Program-made: the position numbers and the translations under genes
Assembly (NCBI GenBank): GCA_003598055.1
Contig: QZKI01000131.1
Location: forward strand, 1 to 64,000
Origin: Candidatus Abyssobacteria bacterium SURF_17
GTDB taxonomy: Bacteria > Abyssobacteria > SURF-5
Direction of reading: 5' to 3'
Length of the DNA: 64,000 bases
Shown here: piece after piece, positions 50,178 to 59,399 of the stretch
Layout of the letters: each line of letters starts with the position of its first letter
Numbering within the stretch: the first letter of the stretch is position 1
Notes under the pieces: generated by a model
The model's input: only the letters and a program-made list of their open reading frames with translations
The model's database searches: none
Told to the model about the DNA's origin: nothing

Positions 50178-50710
50178 CTACAATCATGATTTTCCCAGTC
50201 GGCGGGGTGGACGTGTCGATTGTGGAATTCCTGGCATTCTCCCTCCCCGAGACCATGGAGCTTCCCTGCAAGGTCTCGCCTGCCGCAATCTCGCTTGAGG
50301 GCACGTACGACATCATAAGAAAGCAATGCAATTCGACCCAACTGCTGGAGAGATTGCTTGCACGGAAAACGAGCGATGATGTGAAGCTTCTGGGCGTCAC
50401 CGACGCAGACCTCTTCATTCCTCCGCTCTCCTTCGTTTTTGGCGAGGCGCAATTCGACAATCCGGCGTCGATTGTTTCCACACACAGGCTCCAACAACAG
50501 TTCTATGGACTGCCCGAGGATTCGCGCCTTCTCTATCTCAGGTGCGAGAAAGAGGCAATACACGAACTTGGCCACAGCTTCGGGCTCATCCATTGCAGCG
50601 ATTACCGCTGCGTAATGTATCTTTCTTACTCGGTTGAAGATATCGACCTCAAAACCAACAGCTTTTGCCCGCGATGCCATGGGATGCTGCGCAAACGAAC
50701 AAAGACCTAG
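50174..50710 (+). CDS. amzA: Archaemetzincin zinc metalloprotease
   Basis: A 178-residue member of the archaemetzincin family. The catalytic zinc motif HELGHSFGLIHC (HExxHxxGxxH followed by Cys) is clear, followed by the second, structural zinc site cysteines in CVM and FCPRCHGML. Archaemetzincins are small cytoplasmic proteases, common in archaea and vertebrates and scattered in bacteria; physiological substrates are poorly known. The start used is the TTG overlapping the regulator's stop (TTGA), which gives a full first strand; ATG 50186 would shorten it. Coupling to the regulator gene is intriguing but unexplained. Confidence 0.85.
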   Translation: MTTIMIFPVGGVDVSIVEFLAFSLPETMELPCKVSPAAISLEGTYDIIRKQCNSTQLLERLLARKTSDDVKLLGVTDADLFIPPLSFVFGEAQFDNPASIVSTHRLQQQFYGLPEDSRLLYLRCEKEAIHELGHSFGLIHCSDYRCVMYLSYSVEDIDLKTNSFCPRCHGMLRKRTKT

Positions 50711-50932
50711 CCAGTGTTAAGAAATGATCCACATCCTGTTCGAACCTTCAGCATTCTGAAGGATCGGAACGCACAACGTTCACGTATCCGACCGTTCCGA
50801 TGTCACGCTTAAAGGGTAAAGAGTACGGCCCCTATGAACCGGCAGCAACCCTGTTGAGAATGGTCATATTCCCGAATGGCCTGATAACGAACATTTGGTT
50901 TCTCCCGCTATCCTTGTAAGGAGATTTTTCCT

Positions 50933-52078
50933 ATGGGTGCAGACTTCGAGGAAATTCGAAAGCTTTTTCCCGTAACCGAGAAGTTCACGTACTTCCTGGC
51001 AAACGGCAAATCACCGCTGCCAAAGCCCGTTGCCGACGCCGCGCACGAGATGATCGATACAATGATGAACTCCGGCATCGTAGCGACGAGGCTCGCAGGC
51101 CCGATGGTGAATGAGACGCGTGAAAAAGTAGCAAGACTCATAGGCTGCGACGCCGGCGAAGTTGCCTTCAGCCGCAACACTGCCGAGGGCATCCTTTGGC
51201 TTGCCCAGTCAATTCCGTGGCAAGAAGGCGATGAGGTGTTGATGACCCAACATGAATATCCAACCCTCGTGTACCCATTCATGGCGCAGCAGCATTATGG
51301 TGTAAGAACGATCTTGGTAGAGCAAGACGATCGACGCATAACGCCCGAGGTAATACGAGCGGGAATCACTGACCGCACGCGTCTTGTCGCGGTCAGTTGG
51401 CCTCAATTCGACACAGGCCAGCGATGCGACCTGAAATCTATTTCCACTATCTGCCATGAGCGGAACATCCTTCTCTTGGTGGACCCGATTCAGTGCCTGG
51501 GTTCTATCCGGCTCAACGTAAGGGATATGAATATTGACTGCCTCTGCGCCGGAACGTATAAGGGGCTCTTGGGCCTGACGGGACTGGGCATATTTTATTG
51601 CCGCAGGTCCCTTCTCGAGACTTTGCGACCTGTCCACGTAGGTTGGGCCAGCCTGGAAAAACAACTGGATGAGGAATATTCCACGAATTCTTACGAGTTT
51701 GAACCAGCGCGAGAGGCTCGGAGGTATGAGGAGGGAGCGAAGAACCACGTAGGAATCGCCGCTTTGAACGCGGCCCTTGATTTCATCGAAGAGATAGGCG
51801 TCGAAAACATCGAGGCCAGAGTGAAAGAGCTCACCGACTATCTGTGTGAAAAGGCAGAGGCCAAGGGGTGCAAAATCGTCAGCCCACGTCAGGGCGATGA
51901 ATGGTCGGGCATCGTGCTCATGCGCCTGCCAAAACAAGACCCATACAAGCTTGCGGAAGAACTGAGAGAGAAACTCATTCTCGTTCACGCAATGCGCAAT
52001 TGCCTGATCACAGGCGTGAATTTCTACAACAATTTTGAAGATATTGATCGCCTCCTATTCTATATAAAGGCGGACTGA
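50933..52078 (+). CDS. Class V aminotransferase-fold PLP enzyme
   Basis: A 381-residue fold-type I PLP enzyme of the class V group (cysteine desulfurase / isopenicillin-N epimerase / kynureninase-like). The PLP-binding Asp region reads LLLVDPIQCLGSI and the Schiff-base Lys is in CAGTYKGLLGLTG. SRNTAEGILWLAQ is the substrate-side helix start. A desulfurase-type active Cys loop was not recognised, so desulfurase activity is uncertain. It is preceded by AAGGAG and followed by another PLP enzyme 160 bases downstream, possibly in a common amino-acid or sulfur pathway. Confidence 0.8.
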   Translation: MGADFEEIRKLFPVTEKFTYFLANGKSPLPKPVADAAHEMIDTMMNSGIVATRLAGPMVNETREKVARLIGCDAGEVAFSRNTAEGILWLAQSIPWQEGDEVLMTQHEYPTLVYPFMAQQHYGVRTILVEQDDRRITPEVIRAGITDRTRLVAVSWPQFDTGQRCDLKSISTICHERNILLLVDPIQCLGSIRLNVRDMNIDCLCAGTYKGLLGLTGLGIFYCRRSLLETLRPVHVGWASLEKQLDEEYSTNSYEFEPAREARRYEEGAKNHVGIAALNAALDFIEEIGVENIEARVKELTDYLCEKAEAKGCKIVSPRQGDEWSGIVLMRLPKQDPYKLAEELREKLILVHAMRNCLITGVNFYNNFEDIDRLLFYIKAD

Positions 52079-52238
52079 GCGCTGCTTCTCGAAGGGAAAC
52101 AGAGGGGGTCGCGTCCTACACCCTTGGCGAACTCAACCGTGCCAACCGTCACGCATCTATATCCGCCCAGCGCCTGAAAATTCCGCCATCTTCTGATATA
52201 CTAGTTGTTTGAAAACCCGCCAGAGGAGCAAACAAAAT

Positions 52239-53342
52239 ATGTATCAACCACCCCTATTTCGGGCCTATCCCGGGCTGCGGGAGAAGGTCCCGTTCACCTC
52301 GATGGGCACATATCCCACCAGAGTTCACCCGTTAAAGAAATTGGGCCAACACCTCGGATGTCCCGGCTTGTGGATTAAGAGGGACGACGAAAGCAGCGCC
52401 ATTTACGGCGGCAACAAGGTCCGCATGATGGAGTTTGTGCTTGCCGATGCAAAAAGAAAGAATCGGAGCGCCCTCATCTGCTGGGGTTCGCTCGGCTCAA
52501 ACCAGGTCATGGCTTCGTGCATCTTTGGCCGTGAGTTGGGCTTCGACAAAATTTCGGCGGTATTCAGACAGCAGCCGATCCACGATTATGTGCGCCGGAA
52601 TCTTCTGATAGACGCCGCGCTCGGAGCCAGAATGGACTATGCGGAATCTTCAGCCGACCTGGTCTTGAAACTGCTGTTTCAGTATCTCAAACATACGAAT
52701 CCTTTGACCGGCAAGCGGCCATACCTTGTTCCCATGGTCGGTTCCTCCGCCCTGAGCTGTCTGGGCTATGTAAATGCGGCCTTCGAGCTCAAAGAACAAA
52801 TAGATGAGGGATTGCTACCGGCGCCGGACCTCATTTTCATCACTGTTGGCACTGGCGGGACAATGGCCGGGCTTCAGCTCGGACTGCATCTGGCTGGTCT
52901 TGAGAGCAAGGTCATCGGTGTTCGAGTGCTGGACCGGATATTCTCGAATGAACGCATCATTGCATGGGAAATCAATCGCACTGTTCGCTTCCTCAAGCGC
53001 TGCGGGTGTCCGATACATTGTCGCCGATACCGCGCAGAGGATATCATACTCATGCACGATTTCTACGGAGAGGAGTACGCCGGCTCCACCGTGGCAGGGA
53101 AGGTAGCTATCGAGATAACACAGGAACACGAGGGATTGCCGCTGGACGTGACCTATACGGGCAAGACGATGGCGGCTCTCATGAGCTTTGTCGCCACGAA
53201 CGAAAACGCAGGAAAAACAATCCTCTTCTGGCACACCCTGAACTCCGTGGACCTGAAACCTTTTCTCGAGAATGCGCCGAAACCTGAATCGCTCCCTCCG
53301 AAATTTCATCGCTACTTCCTGCCGTCACGCGATGACCAATAA
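52239..53342 (+). CDS. D-cysteine desulfhydrase / ACC deaminase-family PLP enzyme
   Basis: A 367-residue fold-type II PLP enzyme. The N-terminal WIKRDDESSAIYGGNKVRMMEF contains the PLP Lys in GGNKVR, diagnostic for the ACC deaminase / D-cysteine desulfhydrase group. The phosphate-binding loop is near ITVGTGGTMAGLQLG. Family enzymes deaminate or desulfhydrate D-cysteine or related amino acids in the cytoplasm; the exact substrate is not fixed by sequence. ATG 52239 is chosen because GAGGAG lies ten bases upstream; the track start is a TTG further up. It is convergent with the FAD dehydrogenase genes. Confidence 0.8.
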   Translation: MYQPPLFRAYPGLREKVPFTSMGTYPTRVHPLKKLGQHLGCPGLWIKRDDESSAIYGGNKVRMMEFVLADAKRKNRSALICWGSLGSNQVMASCIFGRELGFDKISAVFRQQPIHDYVRRNLLIDAALGARMDYAESSADLVLKLLFQYLKHTNPLTGKRPYLVPMVGSSALSCLGYVNAAFELKEQIDEGLLPAPDLIFITVGTGGTMAGLQLGLHLAGLESKVIGVRVLDRIFSNERIIAWEINRTVRFLKRCGCPIHCRRYRAEDIILMHDFYGEEYAGSTVAGKVAIEITQEHEGLPLDVTYTGKTMAALMSFVATNENAGKTILFWHTLNSVDLKPFLENAPKPESLPPKFHRYFLPSRDDQ

Positions 53343-53486
53343 CCAGCAACATCCGCCTCAAATGTTCAAGGTCACAAACAAAAGGGGCAACGGATTGCGG
53401 ATACCGGCCACCCGACAACGTCGATGCGATAATTGGCGCATAGAAGTCATCGCTGGTCGACATGAGAGACGACGGCGCTGTTGGCG

Positions 53487-55061
53487 CTAGTAGTCCTCAG
53501 GTGACACATAGAAGGCCGAGTCTGCCGCATTGTTTGGGTCAAAAGCCCTCTTGATTTTCTTTATCCATTTGACAAAATCCCGCGATTGCGGCAGCGCCGC
53601 TTTCAAAGCTGATTCGTTGAAACTGAGCGCGTTCTCCAAACTGTTTATGCCGAGCCCCCACTCGACTATCTTCTTGTCGCCTTTTTCCAAGAGTTCGGAT
53701 GTCTTCTTGCATGAAGCGCGGTCGGCTGGGTCGTACATGGTGATGACCTCCACATGAGCGCCGCCGTCGCCGTAAACTACTCCCCACACGGGCTCCGGAG
53801 CCGTTTCCATAATCTGCCCGGAATCCCTCGCCTCCTTGACAATCTCTTTCTCGGATAACTCAGTCAAGGTTGTCAGAGCGTCCACGGCCTCATCGCCGAC
53901 GGGTGAGATGATGAACGACCCCGTCGAACGAAATGCCGCTCGTGTCATTCCCTGACCGGTCACCGAATTATTGAATAGCAGGCCTTGAATATGGTCATCG
54001 AAGGGGAAGACGGTTCCATCAGTCTGTTCCAAAATCATTTGGAAGCATTTCTCCTTATATTCCATTTCTCTCGCAGAACTGGCATCAAGCAAAACAATGG
54101 CGCTGAACACGGGCGCTCTGCGCTGTTCTTCGGGAATATTTTTCATCAGTTCCCAGAGTTCATCATTCGATTCAGTTGCCAGGATTGCTCCAAGAGCTGG
54201 ATTGAGTCGCTGGATGCTGAACGCGATGGATTCCTCGATTAGGAGATGGAAGAAATCATTCATCTTATCCCTGCCCGGAAGAATCACACAATACACCGAG
54301 AAGTTCTCCGGTATTACCATCCCGTAGGTCGGCGGTACGCCCTTCGGCTGCAACTTCGGCGGGCCGTACCAAGGGTAGAGTTTTGTGGCGACCTTGGTAA
54401 ATATTCCCATGCCTCCGTTGGCGCCGCCGTAACCTCTCAGCACTCCTCGAAGGCTCGGCCCGGGACCGTCACCGTTGATCCACCCGGCCCCGGTACCCAA
54501 AGAGCCAAGCCGCAGAATGTCGCCGTTAGGCAGCACCCATTCCGCGCCGAGAAGATTGCGTCCTCCAAAGTCGGTGCTGATGTTCGTCGGGCCGCTTCCA
54601 AAATGTGCTGCAGTTCCGGCAAGAACGGAAGCGCTCGGCCCGGCGCCAAGCATATTCGGGCGCAAGCCGACCTTCATCGTTTCGAGGAAGAGTCTCGCTT
54701 GCGATACATAGGGTTCCACCACGGCGAACCTGTTCGTGCGGTCTATCTCCACGACCCGGTTCATTCGCCTCATGTCAATCGGCAAGAACGGTTCCGATGA
54801 AGTAATGGCAGACGTTTCGAACCCGGTTGCGTGCGCCCTGTATCGTATTCCAAACCGGTTACACGCCCTCACAATGGCCTGAACTTCCTCGACGGTCTCC
54901 GGCAGCACTACGGCCAGAGGTCGCGGTGAGAATTTCTCCCCGAAGATGAGTTCGTTGGCCCAGACAAAACAGTAGGTGTCGAGAATCTCAGGCTCCTGAG
55001 TAACGTATTCCGGCCCGACGATATCTTCTAATGCTCGATAGGCTTCCTTGGATAGGCTCAT
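53487..55061 (-). CDS. FAD-binding oxidase/dehydrogenase (VAO/GlcD-type), subunit 1
   Basis: A 524-residue flavoprotein of the FAD_binding_4 family. The N-terminal FAD domain shows RPLAVVLPETVEEVQAIVRACNRF, then a variant of the flavin-binding loop (HATGFETSAITS) and LPIDMRRMNRVVEID. The middle has GSGPTNISTDFGGRNLLGAEWVLPNGD. The C-terminal part holds the substrate domain. Such subunits oxidise 2-hydroxy acids, alkylphenols or related compounds. It lies last in an operon with an Fe-S subunit and a second FAD subunit, so a cytoplasmic heteromeric dehydrogenase feeding electrons to the Fe-S protein is likely. AAAGGAA precedes the ATG. Confidence 0.8.
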   Translation of the reverse strand: MSLSKEAYRALEDIVGPEYVTQEPEILDTYCFVWANELIFGEKFSPRPLAVVLPETVEEVQAIVRACNRFGIRYRAHATGFETSAITSSEPFLPIDMRRMNRVVEIDRTNRFAVVEPYVSQARLFLETMKVGLRPNMLGAGPSASVLAGTAAHFGSGPTNISTDFGGRNLLGAEWVLPNGDILRLGSLGTGAGWINGDGPGPSLRGVLRGYGGANGGMGIFTKVATKLYPWYGPPKLQPKGVPPTYGMVIPENFSVYCVILPGRDKMNDFFHLLIEESIAFSIQRLNPALGAILATESNDELWELMKNIPEEQRRAPVFSAIVLLDASSAREMEYKEKCFQMILEQTDGTVFPFDDHIQGLLFNNSVTGQGMTRAAFRSTGSFIISPVGDEAVDALTTLTELSEKEIVKEARDSGQIMETAPEPVWGVVYGDGGAHVEVITMYDPADRASCKKTSELLEKGDKKIVEWGLGINSLENALSFNESALKAALPQSRDFVKWIKKIKRAFDPNNAADSAFYVSPEDY

Positions 55062-55076
55062 CGCTTAATTCCTTTC

Positions 55077-56351
55077 CTATATCGCCTGCTCGACGAGCTC
55101 GATAATGTCATATACCTCGACCCTCGCGTCGGTATTGGGTGTGGCGTCAATGAAGTTCCGCTTGCACCATGGGCACGCGCTGACCAGTGCCTTGGCTCCG
55201 ACGACCGCTGCTTCTTCAAGTCGTCTCGCGGCGGTCCATTCTGCAAAGTCCGGATACGCTTCCTTTACGCCGCCGCCAGCGCCGCAGCACCATGCATATT
55301 CCCTGATGCGGTGCATCTCGACGAAGTTCAGGCCGGGAATTTTCCGCAAGATATCTCGTGGTGCTTCATAGACACCGTTTGCCCCACACCGTTTTTTCTT
55401 CGGCGGATCGTGCACGACCATTTGCCCGTTGACCTTGACTTTCTTTCCCTCCCAATGTACCCAGGGCTCAGCCAATCTGCCTAAATGGCAGGGGTCGTGA
55501 TACGTCACGGTCAACGGAACCCTCTTGGTCAGCCTTATTTTCCCTTCCTTCATCAGCCGATCTATAAACTCCGTGATGTGCAATACCTCCACCGCATGTT
55601 TCTGACCGGTCTTGCTGTAAAGCACTTTAAAGGCCTGATAGCAGTCGGCGCACGGGGTAACAACGGTTTTCACTCCCGCCGCCTTCCAGGTGTCGGTGTT
55701 GTGCTCGGCGTACTTCATCAGCTCGCTCGCGTATCCCATTTCATAGCTTCGCCCGCCGCAGCAGGTTTCTTCTTTGCCCAAAATGCCGATATCAACGCCT
55801 GCATTCAGAAGAATCGTTAGCGCACTTCTGCATGTCGACCATAGTTCATGGTCAAATGAGTATCTGCAACCGGCGTGAAACAGAACGTCCGCATGTTCTT
55901 TTGTGAGAACCTTGACGTTCAGGCCTTCGGCCCAGTCCCCTCTCTTCTCCTTTGACTCCATCATCATATTGTCTTCTTTCTTGAGACCGTCAATGAAAAG
56001 GAGATGTTCGGGAATGATATCGCCACGCTCGATACACATGATGCGGAGTTGCTGCATGACCTCATACGGTTCCAGATCCCTCTCAATCTTGCATGAGACA
56101 TCGCACCCGCCGCACATCTGACATTGATAAATCATGTCGAGGAATTTCTCCCCAACGTTCGTTCGACCTTTCAGCAGAGAGAGCGCCGCAATCTGTCTTC
56201 CCCCGGCGGACCAGCCGTGGAAGTTATATCTGTCGATACTGGGACACACTGTGAGAAAGTGCGAGTCTGACATCACTTGGTGCGGAATCCATTTGCAGTA
56301 TGAACACCTCGTACACCTCAGCATATCCTCTTCGTATGTATCCAGAGCCAT
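55077..56351 (-). CDS. CCG-domain Fe-S oxidoreductase (GlcF/HdrD-like)
   Basis: A 424-residue Fe-S protein. The N-terminal cysteines (CTRCSYCKWIP, then CPSID, and CQMCGGCDVSC) form two ferredoxin-type clusters. Two CCG-type domains follow: ETCCGGRSYEMG with PCADCYQ, and DPCHLGR with WCCGAGGG and CPWCKRNF. This is the electron-accepting subunit of glycolate-oxidase- or lactate-dehydrogenase-like complexes (GlcF, LldE type) and relates to HdrD. It sits between two FAD subunit genes and likely serves both. GGAGG lies seven bases upstream of the start. Confidence 0.85.
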   Translation of the reverse strand: MALDTYEEDMLRCTRCSYCKWIPHQVMSDSHFLTVCPSIDRYNFHGWSAGGRQIAALSLLKGRTNVGEKFLDMIYQCQMCGGCDVSCKIERDLEPYEVMQQLRIMCIERGDIIPEHLLFIDGLKKEDNMMMESKEKRGDWAEGLNVKVLTKEHADVLFHAGCRYSFDHELWSTCRSALTILLNAGVDIGILGKEETCCGGRSYEMGYASELMKYAEHNTDTWKAAGVKTVVTPCADCYQAFKVLYSKTGQKHAVEVLHITEFIDRLMKEGKIRLTKRVPLTVTYHDPCHLGRLAEPWVHWEGKKVKVNGQMVVHDPPKKKRCGANGVYEAPRDILRKIPGLNFVEMHRIREYAWCCGAGGGVKEAYPDFAEWTAARRLEEAAVVGAKALVSACPWCKRNFIDATPNTDARVEVYDIIELVEQAI

Positions 56352-56383
56352 GTCTTATCCTCCCCAGTGAGACAATTAGCAGT

Positions 56384-57847
56384 TCAGAAACAAAGTTTTC
56401 CCGGATTCATGACGCCGTTAGGGTCGAATATGTTCTTAAGCTTCCTCTGCCCGATTACCGTCTGGGCCTCGCGACCATAGGCGATTCTAGCCCATGGGCC
56501 GTAAGGACGAGAGAAAAACGCGCCCATGTTGGCAAATATCTCGCCGCCTTCTTCAATGAATCGTTTCACCGCATCCGTTTCTTGCTGATCGTGGAGTTCA
56601 TAGCTTACGCTGAACTCTAAATGGCAGTTCGTTCCCTGCACCATTGGCTGAATATACACGCCCAGGTTTCTGACCGGGAAACGATACCTTCCGGCGAGTC
56701 CATATGCCGCATCGACAAACTCCGCACACCGGTCAAGAGTTGTTATGAAGAAGACATCCCCGCATCCTGCTCCGCCTTTAAGCTTCCAACCCGCGTCTGC
56801 AGAGGGTTGGGACAATACCGCCAATACTTCTTCTGCGCTTGTCCCGGGAACGGCCGCTTTCAATTCGAGCCCGCACGATTGGGCAATCTCGATGGCCTCC
56901 TCCTCTTGATAGGCTATTTTCTCTTCCGGCAACAATCCCGCTCCGTCAATGCCCAGGAGGAGAATCCACAGGGGTAGCTTCGCGCTCAGCATGCCGATTT
57001 CCTCTCGAGTCTCACCAACAATCGAAGCTAGATTGAAACCATTCACTATCAGCAGTTCCTCACCCAATTTCTTGTGCGTAATCCTATAAGCCATATCAAT
57101 CAAAAGCCCGAGGTCGTCGGAGGGAACAAGGAACATTCTCTTGAGCTTGGGCAATGGCCTGCATCTGACGGTGGCCCATGTGACAATGCCCATAGTACCT
57201 TGGGCTCCTTGGAGCAATCTGGTAAAGTCCACCTGCGACGGCCCCATTCCCCGTATCTGGGCGCGGCCCACCTCCCATTGTTCCTCGATGGAGCCCGGCC
57301 CGGCGGCCGACCCTGTCCGCATCAAATCACCACAGCCATAAACTACCTCGACGCATAACAATGGGTCTTGGGATTCCCAGTGGAATCTGGGCGTGGTTAT
57401 CGGCGTTCTCTCGAGGAAAGCTGTCACCACAGATTTCGAGCTGCGGGGAACCAGTGGTGTAAGAGGAGCCAGCCCTTCCTTCTCCAGTGCCGGAATCAGT
57501 TGGGTAAAAGTGACGCCGGGCTCAATCATGGCGACTCGATTGCGCCTATCAATGCGGATGATTCTCTTCATGCCGTTGAGATCGACAATTACCGCTCCAC
57601 CCACGCTAGGTACGGTATCCCCATAAGAATGGGGTGGGCCTGAACTGATGGGAACAAGTGGTGTGCGCGTTTCATTCGCCCACCTGACTATGGCTTGCAC
57701 TTCTTCAGTATTCCTTGCCTTTACGACCAATCTGGGGCTCACCCGCGGAACGAAACTGAAATCGCCGGAATGCGCTCTCAAAATGTCCTCGTGTTCCAGC
57801 AAATTATCTGCGCCAACGATAGTTGCCAAGGCATCTTGTTCGAACAT
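56384..57847 (-). CDS. FAD-binding oxidase/dehydrogenase (VAO/GlcD-type), subunit 2
   Basis: A 487-residue flavoprotein of the same FAD_binding_4 family as 53487-55061 but clearly divergent. It has RLVVKARNTEEVQAIVRWAN, the flavin loop PISSGPPHSYGDTVPSVGGAVIVD, then RNRVAMIEPGVTFTQLIPALEKEG. The C-terminus has the usual FDPNGVMNPGKLCF. It is first in the operon, with its promoter next to a 24-bp palindrome and divergent from the MerR-TetR regulator, which probably represses it. ATG 57847 is preferred because GAGGGG lies nine bases upstream. The two FAD subunits may form a heterodimer or act on different substrates. Confidence 0.8.
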   Translation of the reverse strand: MFEQDALATIVGADNLLEHEDILRAHSGDFSFVPRVSPRLVVKARNTEEVQAIVRWANETRTPLVPISSGPPHSYGDTVPSVGGAVIVDLNGMKRIIRIDRRNRVAMIEPGVTFTQLIPALEKEGLAPLTPLVPRSSKSVVTAFLERTPITTPRFHWESQDPLLCVEVVYGCGDLMRTGSAAGPGSIEEQWEVGRAQIRGMGPSQVDFTRLLQGAQGTMGIVTWATVRCRPLPKLKRMFLVPSDDLGLLIDMAYRITHKKLGEELLIVNGFNLASIVGETREEIGMLSAKLPLWILLLGIDGAGLLPEEKIAYQEEEAIEIAQSCGLELKAAVPGTSAEEVLAVLSQPSADAGWKLKGGAGCGDVFFITTLDRCAEFVDAAYGLAGRYRFPVRNLGVYIQPMVQGTNCHLEFSVSYELHDQQETDAVKRFIEEGGEIFANMGAFFSRPYGPWARIAYGREAQTVIGQRKLKNIFDPNGVMNPGKLCF

Positions 57848-57952
57848 ATATGGCCACCCCTCTTCCTGATGCTGAGCCAACAGTATTTGGCTCGCAGATC
57901 CCACGGTCATTCCACGGGACGCATTTCACGTTTCCCCCGTTCTTGCTATGCA

Positions 57953-57976
57953 CTATAAAACTCACGAGTTTTATAG
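57953..57976. promoter_or_regulatory. 24-bp palindromic operator CTATAAAACTC-AC-GAGTTTTATAG
   Basis: Perfect 11-base arms around a two-base centre. It lies immediately downstream of a minus-strand promoter (TTGACA at 58005-58000, TACATA at 57982-57977), covering the expected start of the FAD operon. It is the likely binding site of the adjacent TetR-type regulator. Confidence 0.7.
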
Positions 57977-58083
57977 TATGTATCACACAATGCGCGACTT
58001 GTCAAGAGAAAATGAACAAGAATGGCCTGACATAAGCCACAGAATTACCAATAAAAATAAATATATTAGGATAGATTTTCTTC

Positions 58084-58112
58084 TTGACAATCTGTACTTT
58101 CTGGGATAAAAT
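58084..58112 (+). promoter_or_regulatory. Sigma-70 promoter of the MerR-TetR regulator gene
   Basis: TTGACA and TAAAAT are separated by 17 bases, with initiation expected near 58119. A short palindrome, ATAGTGACTAT (58125-58135), just downstream could serve autoregulation, but it does not closely match the 24-bp operator. Confidence 0.6.
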
Positions 58113-58154
58113 GTCGAAAATTGTATAGTGACTATGTGTCTATATTAGGGATTA

Positions 58155-59090
58155 ATGCCTTACAGCATGGAAGTCAAACGGGATTGGATGCGGATAAAGG
58201 AGCTATCTGCGAGGGCTGGAGTCAGCCGATATACGATCCATTACTATTTGAAAGAGGGCCTGCTTCCTCCACCCTTGAAAACCGGCCGAACGATGTCACT
58301 CTATAGCGAAGCGCACCTTGAATGCCTTAGATTTATCCGCAAGCTGAGAGAAGAGCAGGGAATGCCAATAGCCGCCCTGCGTCAGGAGGTTCGGCTCCAT
58401 TTTGGCGAGCTATGGAGAACGTCAGGTCAATCAATAGCAAGGCTCGATGTAAGTGATCGAAGGATGGGGCTAAGGGGGAAACACCAGCGACAGAGGATTA
58501 TCGAGCGGGCCCTCGACCTGTTTTCCGAGAAAGGTTATCACCATACACACGTGAGCCATATCACTGATTCCCTGCGCATATCAAAGGCAACATTCTATCT
58601 TTACTTCAAGAACAAGCATGAACTCTTTGTCGCTGTCTTTGATTATCTCATCCAAGTTCTCACGCGCACCGAAGAGAAGATAGCCGATGAGACTGATGTG
58701 GCCAGGCGCATGCACGAACGAGCCTGTGCCTACTTCGCCTCTTACAAGAGATACCACAGAGTGTTCGACATCATCCGGGCTGAATCCATCGGGCATGAGG
58801 GTAAGCCCGAGCTGAGTATTCAGGCCATCTATCGAAAGATCATCGACCCGGTGGCGAAAGACATTGAGAAGGCTCGGCAGGAAGGATTAATGACCGACAT
58901 TCAAGTGGATTCAGAACTCGCCAGCTACATGGTGGTAGGGTCCTTGGATTTCATATGCTATCGTCTCTTGATGGACGACAAATACTCTCTCGACGAGGTA
59001 TTGGGCAAATTTGGCTACTTTGGGAAATCACAATCGAGAGCCACGAGTAATGGGCGGTCCATTCATTCGGATTCTGGTAACGCTGGCTGA
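58155..59090 (+). CDS. Fusion regulator: MerR-type HTH followed by TetR domain
   Basis: A 311-residue regulator. Residues about 12-90 match a MerR-type winged helix (RIKELSARAGVSRYTIHYYLKEGLLPPP, then LYSEAHLECLRFIRKLREEQG). Residues about 112-290 form a TetR protein, with its own HTH in RIIERALDLFSEKGYHHTHV and ISKATFYLYFKNKHELF. Two DNA-binding domains in one chain imply binding to long or composite operators. TetR parts usually respond to a small ligand, often an acyl-CoA or aromatic compound. It is divergent from the FAD/Fe-S dehydrogenase operon, its probable target. The start is uncertain; ATG 58167 or 58188 is possible. Confidence 0.8.
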   Translation: MPYSMEVKRDWMRIKELSARAGVSRYTIHYYLKEGLLPPPLKTGRTMSLYSEAHLECLRFIRKLREEQGMPIAALRQEVRLHFGELWRTSGQSIARLDVSDRRMGLRGKHQRQRIIERALDLFSEKGYHHTHVSHITDSLRISKATFYLYFKNKHELFVAVFDYLIQVLTRTEEKIADETDVARRMHERACAYFASYKRYHRVFDIIRAESIGHEGKPELSIQAIYRKIIDPVAKDIEKARQEGLMTDIQVDSELASYMVVGSLDFICYRLLMDDKYSLDEVLGKFGYFGKSQSRATSNGRSIHSDSGNAG

Positions 59091-59399
59091 GCGCGGGGCC
59101 AAAACAGGTATCTACGCGCATTCATTGTAAGGTCTTTACACAATTCTAGATTCTAGAGAAGGGTAATCATTTGCTGAGGTAGATGGAACCTCGGTGAGAA
59201 GCTTGAAGTGGCGGGGGCGCGTCTGAAGGCGTGAAGCTGGCCGCTGATTTCATTGTTGCAAGTACGCCGCCTGAAGGTTGGCGCACGCGGTTCTCTACGC
59301 TCTTGCGCTTGACTTTGGGCATATGGCTTCTCGTTCTGAGTTTTCTCGCCTCATAATAGGGGCCAAGTAAACCCCATCTATCGTTGGCTCCGGTAATGA
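59091..59399. other. Intergenic region, no intact gene
   Basis: About 310 bases between the regulator gene and the patatin remnant. No ORF of note was seen. It may include decayed 5' sequence of the patatin gene, because a stop lies in frame just upstream of the recognisable part. Confidence 0.45.

Noticed and set aside
58125-58135. Second operator ATAGTGACTAT for the MerR-TetR regulator
   Set aside because: It is short and does not resemble the 24-bp palindrome; mentioned only with the promoter.
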